A stretch of DNA of 45,523 bases from Helochares maculicollis (lineage: Eukaryota > Arthropoda > Insecta > Coleoptera > Hydrophilidae), in the NCBI GenBank assembly GCA_033557835.1, contig JAWQRO010000262.1:1-45523 (forward strand). The letters run 5' to 3'. The notes beneath the pieces are model-generated. The model was not told the DNA's origin. It saw only the letters and a program-made list of their open reading frames with translations, and searched no databases. Made by a program: the position numbers and the translations under genes. This document shows positions 36,021 through 45,523 of the stretch, piece by piece (the stretch's first letter is position 1; every line of letters starts with the position of its first letter).

Positions 36021-36541
36021 TATAATATTTTTTAATACATATATTTTGATTATTAACTATTAGTGGTAAATATAATTGTATAAAATACATTCATTTAAAA
36101 AATAAATAAGACTATTAAAAAAATTGATATTCTGACTATTCACGCTTTTTGTTTCCAGGTAGGTCTCCCCCCCTTTTTTAAAATTAATTATAATAGAACA
36201 CTGACATTTCACATAGTTTGTGTAATTTTAGTAGTAGTAGATATATATAAAAAAACTGATTGGAGTAATACAGCAATAGATCGATAGAAGTAAACTGGCA
36301 GGGTAATGAGGTACTTGTACTATTTCACCATAAACGTGCCATTATTACGATAAAAATTAAACACTTCCTATAAACCCAAGTACACATATTGCTTCGGTGG
36401 TGTCTCGAGAAACACCATAGCACTCTAATAAGACTCCAGTGTGCAGCTGGATCACAATAACATTCTCACTATATTCAAACAAAAGAATAAATCCAGCACT
36501 TGTTTCACTAGGGCTAGATACCCCTTTAACATTGTTGGACA

Positions 36542-39500
36542 CTACCAATTTGCCATACCCGGTTTGTTGAGAGTCATAAAGTATATCTGACACGATGAGC
36601 CACTTTTGGCGCTGGAGAAAAAGACTTTGTCATTACGCTCGCACAGGAATTTGAGGCGTTGTGCTTTTTTATGCATGAAGACACCGTCCAGATGACCAGA
36701 CTCCACGGATCGAATTTCGATGGCCTTGTTGCCCCAGCCCATTATCTGACCTGTACCGATGTAAGCCACTGAAGTTGGCATTTCTCCCCACTAGATATTC
36801 CAATTAGACATAATACATTAATAGATTTCAATATTTTTATTTTCACATGTTGCTTAACACAATTTTGTTAGTAAAAAAAGTTTTCCTTTATTTTAAAAAT
36901 TAAGAGGAACAAGAATAACAATTTTAAAATTTCAGATATTAAATAAATTAGGTATGACGGTGATAACTAAACACATTTCGATATCTACATGGCCTAAAAT
37001 TTAGGGTTATAAATAATTTACAATTATATACATTGATCATTATATAATATGCACATAATATTCTTAGAAAAACTTACCTGAAGCAACATATTTTTCGACA
37101 ATCGTCCATATGTATTCACATACACTCCTTCATTGTCATAACATAGTAACAATTGCATCCCATTGCTATTTGGTAATGTGACTATACAATGAGGCGATAT
37201 TGCATTTTGGGTCTGAAAAAGATATTTACCGCATAAATCGAGTATGGTTACATAAAAATAAAATAAATATATTAATGCTGCATGATCCATTCAGTTATAT
37301 ACGTTCTAACCCTAGCAAAAAAATCTACTAAGAAAAATGAATCTGGACTTAACCCATTTGCCTCATCACCCTACTTAACGTTCCGTGTTCGGCATCAGCG
37401 AGTTTCAACTAACAGGTCTGTATCACCACGTGTGGTTATATGTGCAGTACAGGATACCAAATTTGTTGATGGAATTAATTTAACACATACTCCTTAAAAC
37501 TAAAAATTGATATAAAATGTTACATCGAAATATCTTATTTTACATAAAATTTTATTATAAAAAGATAATATAAATTGCCTTTAAGTGATAAGTAGTGGTT
37601 TACTTAAACAAATGGAAACGTTATTACAATAATCTTGTACATTTGTTAGTATAACCCCATCCACACATTAGTCAATTTCTGACCACTTCATAAAGGTATT
37701 CTTGATTTATGAAACAAATTCATTTGGAAAATTTCATTGTCCTGCTTCAATATGAAGAAATCTATGACTGAGGTTCACTAGCAGTGAGTGGGTGCAGCAT
37801 GTCAAGGAAGGCGATTTCAACATCGAGGACCTGTAGAAGTTGTGGTCGAAGAAAACAAGTATTTACACGTACAGAATTGGAAGCATTACTTCAAGAAGAC
37901 TCGTGCAAAACACGAGCAGCATCATTAGCAGTGATTAAAAAGCCTTTTCTAAACACCTCAAACCCACGGAAAAGTTACAAAAATATGAAAATTAGATATC
38001 ATACAAGTTAGAGCTGAGACATACTGAACCATGTTTATTTGCTTGAGAACAGCTGCTTGAAATGCAAACACAGAAAGAAAAAAATGGGTTTTTTATGGCC
38101 CCTAGAGTGGAAAATCTTGGACTTTCAAGCCATGGTTCGACATTGATGGCCAAGCCAAATATTCACAGCTTCAATGTCATGCTTTGTATTTGGTAGGACC
38201 AACTTGGCATAGTGTAGCTGCTAAAACCTACTGAAGGGAGTTCTATATTGACAGCAATTAATGCTTTTGAGTCAATGAAGGGAAGCCAGCTATAATAGAA
38301 AGAGACACAACATAGTGATTTTGCAAATTAATAATGCTCTACGCCTTATATTGCACAACCGATTAAAATGTACTTGCAAACACTGAAATGCGAAATCCCA
38401 CCCCAACCACCACATTTTCCAGATATTGCTCCCGCGGTCTATCACGTGATTTAATAAATAACACACAACCTGGCGAAGCAGCTCTATGTTCTTATAAAGT
38501 AGCCAAAAATTTGCCCAACTCCCATAATATACTGATTCTAATCTATATCTACCGTTGGTTTTTAACTATTTTTGTCCAATATTGGTTTGTTTTCCCTCTA
38601 TTTGGTACACCTAATCCATATGTTGTTAATAAAATGACATCTTGTTTATCTTGATTACTGTCTCTACACTGTAGACTGGCTGAAAACTTCCAGAAAGGGA
38701 GATTAAAAACCAAGTTTATTGTTCAAAAATGACCAAATCCTTCAGTATATACCATCTTTAACTTTAATGCTCCAGGTCTTCCAAATATCCACCTACTATC
38801 GCACTAACTTTTTCCATTTAATGAAAAACACTTACCACACAGATCCTTTTTATATTTTGGGAACACATAAAAGTGGGAGTGAAGCAGATCTGACAAATAA
38901 AATGATTGTTCCAAGTGATCTTACTTTAATTTGACCCATTAGACCTTTATATCGCTGCTATGGGAAGGCGCAATAATATATAGGTTTTCTTTCTGCAAAG
39001 CAGGACTTTTATCATAAATTTTGTTATTAAGCTGGTCGAAAATGATTTTATTTTTCCTTAACTTTTTTATTTTAAACGTAATCAATTAACAAAATTCTTT
39101 TTGCATTTAAAGAGAAGCTGACGCTGTAACAGTTTAGGGTCCTAGTGACAAACCCAAACCACATACATAGTTTTATCTTTTGAAAATTGAACAAATATTG
39201 TTGCGGAAGTCATAATTGAATTAGTCCAAATTTATCGAATGTTGTCTCCTTATAAACAGTTTTAGACTTAATTCACTGTTCAACATATGTATTAAGTAGA
39301 GATTTTCAAAAACTCAGCAATTTCCACTTGGCCAATTGGCTATTATCTATAAATATATTATGTACATAATTATTTATTTCTTCAATAGTAGCAAGTCCAG
39401 AGCAAGGATCATCTTGAAGGATCATATTTAAATTGTTTAGCCCACTTGCATACCATTGTTTTTGAAGGAGCATAATCACCCTAGACATTCACAATTTAGG

Positions 39501-41352
39501 TATAAATTTCCAGGGCCTAGAAACCTATTTTCATGAAATTTGGCGCACTTTCATATAAAGTTGTCCTACCTTGATAAACCGACATCAGATTGGCTTTGTA
39601 TCATTGAAATTAGAACATTCGAATGTGAAAAGTTCTGTTTGTTATCTCTCTTGCATTTTGGGGATACAACAGCCTCTAAAATGAGTCTGATAAATATTGT
39701 GAATATGGCAGTAAGACGAACATCTGAGCGGTGGAAATTCCTAGATAGCATGAAATACACAAAAAAGTATTGTCCCCAAAAATTAAATTAAAGAATAATT
39801 CAAAAAATTTCAGTCACGAAGGATTTTTTTATGTAGTTACAGTTGCAGGTCCCACACTTGAAAATTGCATAATTGACTTATGATTTACGGCTTCCCATTA
39901 TAATTTTTATTTACACTGAAGCACTGATTAACTTAGCTTTAATCACTTGATGAAGTGTGATAGATATGTCCCATTTCTATAATTGTTTCTGAGTCATCAA
40001 AGTGACCAAAATATTTAATTCTTTTTAAAATTTGGGTTTGTTAGATTTAAATAAATATTGACAACACTTACATTAACAGTTAAGATTTTTACAAAGGAAG
40101 TAAAACATGTCTAGAATATAATTAACTGTAAGCTAAGATATCCACCCAAATGATCAGACGATCTCTGGCATGTCAAGAATATTATGCAGTTGATAAGAAA
40201 AGACAATTATGTGCTCATGTGATATTCTATGCTTGGTCATAAATCACAATCACAAGCTCACGGAATATTCAATGCTTGACTACACTTTGGTGAATTTAAA
40301 ATATGTAATGCCAAAAATATGAATTATCTTTTGCTGTTTGCCTTGATTAGTCCATTTGATTAATTATGGTAAGAATGAGGCAGCTACTTACATGTTTAGG
40401 AAGGTAAATGTCGTAAACACTAGCTGAATCCAGATCCACAGCATGGAACCCGTCAGCACTACCATATATCACTTTGAGTCTAGTACCCTCTTCTACAGTA
40501 AGGTCTACAAGGAGTGGTCGATGAGTGAGCTCAGCAAATGACTTAAATGCCATAAATTTATGGTAAGGCTTGGGAGCCCAAGCGTATATTTCAATACTAT
40601 CTTTTAAAGCTATCACAAGGAATTTTATTCTTTCATACTTGACGATTTTGAAATGTACAGCACCTTGAAGATCACCCACATTAATCCAACCATTTCTCCT
40701 TTCGACTTGCTGTTAAAAAAAAGTCGGTTTTAAAATACAGAACAATATGTTAAAATGAACTATTTAACATTTCAAAAATCTGTCAGTTAAATAAGAAAAC
40801 ACTTATACGTACATCTACTACTCCATCTGTTCTAAGTATTTTACTCTTGAGCCAACTTAAATAGTACACTCTAACTCTATTTTTCTTTCCAGATATGGTA
40901 ACTAAGATGTTTTGTCCCTCTAACACCTCCATCTGTTGGAACCTTCGTCTAGATATTAACTGATAAACTTTTCCTTGTCCACTTCTGTCTAGCAACATTA
41001 ATCCATGTTCTGTGCCAATCAACAAATTCACACCTAAAGACAAATTAAGTTAAAGCAACTGACGAAGAAGCAAATATTTTAAATTACCCCATAAGGCAGC
41101 ACAAAGTATTTCACTATTAAACCTCTTCTTGTATTTCCTAATCTCAGGAGTATCAGAAGATGCATCATGAGACGTAGGTGTCACATTTACATTAACATGC
41201 GACTCCCTTCTTGATTGGCCAGCTCCAAAACCAAAAGTCAAGAATGACCTTTGTTTCTGTTGAAGAGCAAGGGCATGAGCATTAAATATTGAACTTTTAC
41301 TAGGACTAGGCGTGATAGGGTTTACTTGTGGAGTAGACATTGCTTGACGGTA
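36542..41352 (-). CDS. msn: Misshapen/MAP4K4/TNIK-type Ste20 kinase, C-terminal citron-homology part (partial)
   Basis: The product is the C-terminal part of a germinal-centre kinase that links upstream receptors and Rap/Rho signalling to JNK. Five exons (41352-41088, 41033-40813, 40709-40392, 37212-37078, 36790-36542) join in frame to 395 aa ending in ANW. The first exon begins after an acceptor with TACCGTCAAGCA, then ATG at 41,340 (MSTPQVNPITPSPSK). Residues FNSEILCAALWG, LIGTEHGLMLLDRSG, RRRFQQMEVL and ISGKKNRVRVYYLSWLKSKI begin the CNH domain. VGDLQGAVHFKIVKYERIKF, IEIYAWAPKPYHKFMAFKSF, LLLCYDNEGVYVNTYGRLSK, WGEMPTSVAYIGTG, GWGNKAIEIRSVESGHLDGV and KAQRLKFLCERNDKVFF complete it. The kinase domain and linker are absent, so upstream exons must lie beyond the right edge, or this is a short isoform. 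Intron 37,213-40,391 carries mariner relics. Confidence 0.93.
37735..38530 (+). mobile_element. Mariner transposase relic in the msn-type intron
   Basis: In shifting frames the plus strand follows a mariner transposase almost end to end: FNMKKSMTEVH (about 37,750), WVQHVKEGDFNIEDL (about 37,790), GRRKQVFTRTELEALLQEDS (about 37,840-37,900), AKPNIHSFNVMLCIW (about 38,150), DQLGIV and LLKPTEGS, then LKCEIPPQPPHFPDIAPAVY (about 38,380-38,440). The catalytic HDNARPH box is reduced to HN, and the third Asp in the APSDYH motif is lost (APAVYH). Multiple frameshifts and stops make it dead. It is antisense to the host gene. Confidence 0.85.
39300..39490 (-). mobile_element. Mariner fragment (N-terminal DNA-binding region)
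   Basis: On the minus strand, across two frames, the sequence reads TMVCKWAKQFKYD, then LQDDPCSGLATIEEINNYVH and IFIDNSQLAKW. This matches the linker between the two helix-turn-helix motifs of mariner transposases (family form W-x-x-x-F-K-x-G-R-x-S-x-x-D-x-x-x-x-G-R-P). It differs in type from the relic at 37,735-38,530. Only this short N-terminal part is recognisable. Confidence 0.6.
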
Positions 41353-44300
41353 CTGAAATAAATCGAAACAAACAACATAAGTATGCTTTAAACATTATTT
41401 GGAAGATAAGATAAAAATTAATGTGGTTAATCAAAAACAAAATCTACAGCTTAATTTATGAACATGAATTGTTAGTTTTTAACTAATCATATTAATACTT
41501 ATACACAACAATATTGTTTCGTTATAAACCGCAATTCTACCATTTATTTTGAATTTTTATTTTACATACATGCTCTAGTAGAACCCTACAAAAAATTTAC
41601 ATAGCACATTTCATAATTATGGAGCTTTCTAGGCATGATGTCGCGCATTTCCTTTTACAAAACATTTTAAACGAGACTTAAAGACCACTTTACTATTAAT
41701 AATTGAGTGAATTTGGCCGCCAGCCAAGAGCTGGTCAACAAAATGCACTTTATCCAAATAAAAATAATGACTCAACTAATGTTATGGGTGCTTAATAAAT
41801 AGCACTAATTAGAGGAGAGCAATTTATAAGTCGCATTTCCTAACTGCCTTTGCAATTTTAAATTCGCTTCTAAAAGCGCATTGGCGATCCACTGAAGCAG
41901 CCTTCCTTTTCCTTCTCGAGATAATCAGTTCATACTAGATCAGCTAAAATTAACCAAGACGGGGTTAAGTTTAGCCTAAACGGGATATGTTAGGAAGGAC
42001 GACCTACAAATTCACATCCCAATCTAAAAATAAACTAAGTCACGCTAAGTTTCGATACAACTCCCAAAACTAAATCTAGGTAATGCAATAAATGTTAAAA
42101 AAATAACTTAAAGCAATGATAACCCCTGTTAGTAAACCATAATTCGTAACAATACAAATGCAGCAACAAACAAAAATACTAAACAAAAATATATATTAGT
42201 AACTAAAGTCTTTCCCATTAGTTTCTCTAAATAAAAATAAGTGGGCAAATATTAAAAACAAGTCGCAAGTTCAATCGATGATTGTTATAAATGCAAATTT
42301 AAATACAAACTTAACCAAACAAACAAATCAACAACAGATAGGGAGATAATTTTAATAAAGAGTGACCTCCACAAACTAAACCTGAAGTGTATAAAAAAAT
42401 TAATTAAATAAACAACGAAAAACCAAAATATTAATACGCAATGCATTCCTGAAGCTTGAGAGAAGTTCTGAGATTGTTTATTATACAAAATAAAAAATTA
42501 AAAAGTACATATACATATATTAGGTATTTTGCTGATATACTTACAGGTAACTTTCTTATGGAGTATTGTTTGTTACTGTACCGTCGACACTGATTCACTC
42601 AGTTAGAGGCAAAAACCAAAGAGAAAGACACAAAAACATTAGTGACAAACACACTTTATACAGGTAAGATTGTTTTTTTAAGACTTGAACTTATTTTAAT
42701 TTCATTGCATTTAATAAGCAAATTCAGTTTTCATTTGGAATTTTAAAGAGCACAAAAGTTTTACATTGATTATTAAATGCGATAATAGTTATACTCAGCT
42801 GATGCTGGTACTGTTGTCACTGTTCTGGTGATCAATTTTAATCCAGATCTGCCTGATTTATTGTAATTTGTACGCTGACACTAAGTTAATAATTGTTTTG
42901 GACTTGCTTTGAAATCTTTGGGATGGAGCAAGCAGTAAAATTAATGAAGATTTATAGATTTTATTTGTAAAACTATATAAAGGTATTCTCTTAAAGCATG
43001 TCTAAATAAGAGCGTTTTAATGTGATGTTCAAAATAAAAACATTGATTCAGGAATATTTTACATTGTGTAAATATACTGTTGTAGCAAGACCATTGGGTT
43101 GGGGAGAAAGTTGTCATATTTTATTACCTGCAGAGAATCTTACCTGTCAGGTGTCAAGAACAAAACAATGAGGAATGTGGGGTTTTATTATTTAGCATAT
43201 ATTACATGGGATAATATAGAAGAGTATTTTCAATACTGCAAAATTTGCAAAAGCTGATTTGCCAAAAACTCAAAGAAAGTCGTTTTGGATGACCATTTAA
43301 AGTTAATTATGACATTTATTTCACAAACATATCTTCATTAATGAAATGATACATTTGTGGTGGGTTAGAAGAATTCCAATGTCCTACAAGCTACTACAAT
43401 ATAAGACACCATGATGACACACACTTATTGTAAACAACTTAATGAACTAAATGCAGCTATCAACGTAAAGCATCCAGTTTTAGCACAGAAAGTAAACTCT
43501 GATATAAATAGGAAATTCTTAGTTACCCATAATATTCACCTGAAATAGCGCCACCAGGTTACAATCTATAAACCGATCAGTTAGAAAAAATATATTTCCT
43601 TTGAAGCTATCTGCATGGTGATTAATAAATATTCTCGGGGCAAGGATGAGAACTTCAAGGAGTAATTGTAAATAATGATAAAATGTAAGAAAGGGTCACT
43701 GAGATCTGGAATCTGTCATTTTTTATAAAAAACTAACGTTTTATCGTAAACCCTCTATCATTATAAAGGCATTGAAAATAATTGGCTCCTTGAAGAGTCA
43801 CGGCTTTGTTCAAAAATTCTAATGCAGTTTTTTTTATTTATTTCCCTATTTCGAAGTAGTTTAAAGTTTTTAACAGTCATGTGGAAGTGGCGAGATGTAA
43901 AATACATAGATATACTGGAGAAAGCTTACTAACATTTGGTTCACCATCCTAACTACCAATTCAATTGACACCTTCACTTTTCCTCAAATATAATCAATTG
44001 CAACACTATTCATTGCTACTATTCCTTCACAAAACTTCTAATGGTATTTTAGACATCCTTCCGCCAGCAAAATTTAAACAATTTTTGTTGTGTTTAGTGC
44101 ACATGATTTTCAAGACTTTTTAACTACCCACTTCAATTCTCATAAGCTTGGTGCAAATGTACATCAAATTTTTACTCGGAGATTAATCTTTTTGCCTTTA
44201 GCACATACTATATACATATCTTTATTTAAAAATAGTCCAGTTTCTGAAATGGAAATTGCAAACAGTTATATTTGCACTTGATTATTGCAAATTATGAAAT

Positions 44301-44539
44301 TTGTATATTTGGGGCAAAATATTGCAAGAATATTTTCATTTGTGTATTAAAAAAGTGTTATTGGCCTTATATAAATTCGTTATATCTTTGACCAGCATAT
44401 AATTTGACAATAATAAATCACTCAAATATGTAGAAGGTATAGGGGATGAGATGACTACATTGAATCAGAACACGAAATCCAAAATATGATAGTTTTAGAA
44501 TTAAATAAGTAGGCTGCATATCAAGTGACATCTCAAAAT
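41353..44539. other. AT-rich region right of the visible msn-type exons, probably intronic
   Basis: About 3.2 kb with no recognisable protein-coding similarity apart from the candidate microexon at 42,545-42,589. It is probably intron or alternative 5' region of the msn-type gene. Open frames at 42,285-42,488 (minus) and 44,090-44,281 (plus) show no motif. Confidence 0.5.
42545..42589 (-). CDS. msn: Candidate 45-nt in-frame microexon of the msn-type gene
   Basis: On the minus strand a pyrimidine-rich tract (CTTTCTCTTTGG, then CCTCTAAC as a possible branch point) leads to an AATCAG acceptor. A 45-nt open block follows, encoding CRRYSNKQYSIRKLP, then a strong donor GTAAGTAT. Both ends are phase 0, matching the phase-0 start of the next coding exon at 41,352 (YRQAMSTPQV). 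The alternative is an untranslated first exon of a short transcript. There is no homology support, so this rests on splice signals and phase only. Confidence 0.35.
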
Positions 44540-45420
44540 ATTGAATCAAGTGACAGTCAAATTAGCAATGCCAACATTTCCACTTATTTAGAATTAGAAA
44601 TAAATAAAGACACTGAAACACAGCCTTCTGATGTGTTTCATAGTCTGGAACAAAACATGCAACAATTTCAGATGCAAAACCAATAGAAAATTTCAATTTA
44701 TTGTTTACATGGTTGCATAATTAAAAACAGCCCAAAATAGAAGCACGTTACGAGTATGGAAATAAAAACATTCATTGCTGTAGTATTGGAAATCGTAGAT
44801 CAAATATAAATTCACACTGAGCAGATAGCTCAAGATACATTACATAGTTCGGAAAGATGATTTCAAGCACCTTTGTCAGCTTATTTTGACGTTTTTTCAT
44901 TTGGTTCACATCAAAAATTTATTTCCCCCAAGTCAATAAATATTATCTATTTATGCCATTGGTTGATCATTCAAATCTGAAATTTCAGTATCACTATTAA
45001 TCTCAACAGCAGCTTAGGTTTCATGAATCTCTGATCGGAACTAAATGTCATACAGAATTAACCCAAATAAAAATCCCATAAAAAGCACAATAATTAAGGA
45101 GTAAAATTTTGGACGTTGTATGATTCAATTAGGTTTAGGATTTTCTGTTATCATGGGACTAAATCAAATATCAATAAAGCAGAAATAAAAATGTATGGCC
45201 TGGTCATATGGTGATGATAAAACTGTAAAATATAGGTAACTGCCTGAATAAGGGTTTTCGTATATCTATGGATAATTTAAAAACCGGCACAAAATTCGGC
45301 AAAATATTTGTACAATCATGCTACTTATTTAATGGGCACACAATAGATAAAGAAAGAATAGAAAGGGCCTTCCAAAGAATGTAAAATTGATAAATGTTTG
45401 ACAAACCAAATATTTCAAAA
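44540..45420 (+). mobile_element. piggyBac-like transposase relic
   Basis: In shifting plus-strand frames the sequence reads SMEIKTFIAVVLEI (about 44,753), NPNKNPIK (about 45,059), GVKFWTLYDSI (about 45,099), CLNKGFRISMDNL (about 45,240) and KNRKGLPKNVKLIN (about 45,352-45,400). These follow, in order, blocks of the piggyBac transposase: the E-x-x-x-FIG helix region, the N-P-x-K-P-x-K-x-G-I-K-x-W stretch, the NKGY-x-x-x-xDN-Y/F catalytic region and the N-R-K-G-L-P block. The Asp of MDNL corresponds to a catalytic Asp. An acidic, serine-rich stretch near 44,540-44,690 may be the N-terminus. Frameshifts and stops are frequent. Confidence 0.65.
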
Positions 45421-45523
45421 ATGGGTGGATATTAAAAGAAATCCAGCTGTACTTATACAGACTAAGGATATTATTGAGGCTAAAATAGTTACAAAAATGA
45501 ACATGACAAGATATTTAAAAAAA
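45421..45523. other. Right edge, no clear feature
   Basis: The last 100 bases continue in an open plus-strand frame from the piggyBac relic but show no motif I can match. They may be its decayed 3' part. Confidence 0.3.

Larger units (their letters stand above)
33471..36541. other. Intergenic region between TSR1 and the msn-type gene, including the latter's 3' UTR
   Basis: AT-rich with many short AT simple repeats (for example TAA-rich DNA near 34,310-34,370). The msn-type 3' UTR probably occupies about 36,000-36,541. A protein-like plus-strand relic at 35,030-35,272 is listed separately. Other open frames show no motif. Confidence 0.5.
37213..40391 (-). other. Large intron of the msn-type gene
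   Basis: This 3.2-kb intron separates the exon ending DIYLPKH from the one starting TQNAISPHC. It holds two mariner relics in opposite orientations (37,735-38,530 plus, 39,300-39,490 minus). The remaining open frames, including 39,540-39,791 plus, have no recognisable motif. Confidence 0.75.

Noticed and set aside
36357..36593. A 78-codon minus-strand frame overlapping the end of the msn-type coding region and running about 62 codons into its 3' UTR
   Set aside because: It is out of frame with the gene, has no recognisable motif and no splice signal that would join it to the upstream exons; the conserved ANW end and stop at 36,542 fit the family.
44090..44281. A 63-codon plus-strand frame near the right end
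   Set aside because: AT-rich chance opening with no motif; it does not belong to the piggyBac blocks that begin further right.
1..45523. tRNA, rRNA and CRISPR arrays
   Set aside because: I scanned for GTTCGA-type T-loops, long conserved rRNA blocks and regularly spaced short repeats and saw none; a small structured RNA could still be missed without a covariance search.

Overview
This is a piece of an insect nuclear genome. Five protein-coding loci match insect or animal families over most of their length, the genes are split by short GT-AG introns, and the intergenic DNA is AT-rich and full of decayed mariner, piggyBac and non-LTR elements. Order and species cannot be fixed from the sequence; a beetle is only a guess.

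Layout. Bases 1-13,000 hold no recognisable gene. They contain two GC-rich islands (about 480-760 and 2,495-2,670), a 5'-truncated reverse-transcriptase relic (3,855-5,130), mariner debris, and a GC-rich tandem repeat with a 1,151-bp period (10,062-12,063). From 13,098 to 41,352 five genes follow: a D2HGDH-type mitochondrial D-2-hydroxyglutarate dehydrogenase (-), cytoplasmic dynein 1 intermediate chain (short wing/DYNC1I, +), isoprenylcysteine carboxyl methyltransferase (ste14/ICMT, +), the 40S maturation factor TSR1 (-), and the C-terminal citron-homology part of a misshapen/MAP4K4/TNIK-type kinase (-), whose kinase exons must lie off the right edge. The D2HGDH and dynein genes are divergent and share a 1.2-kb spacer. 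ICMT and TSR1 are convergent. A decayed copy of TSR1 exon 3 lies just upstream of TSR1. A piggyBac-like relic lies near the right end.

Exon phases were worked out by hand for all five genes and close in frame: 506 aa (D2HGDH), 656 aa (dynein IC), 285 aa (ICMT), 784 aa (TSR1), and 395 aa for the visible C-terminal part of the msn-type kinase. The genes are unrelated housekeeping or signalling genes; nothing suggests they work as one unit.

I found no clear new biological system. The most interesting points are: substitutions at several substrate-pocket positions of the D2HGDH-like enzyme with its metal ligands retained; the TSR1 exon duplicate beside its parent; the GC-rich repeat; a candidate 45-nt in-frame microexon of the msn-type gene; and a long near-perfect inverted repeat at 1,180-1,262.
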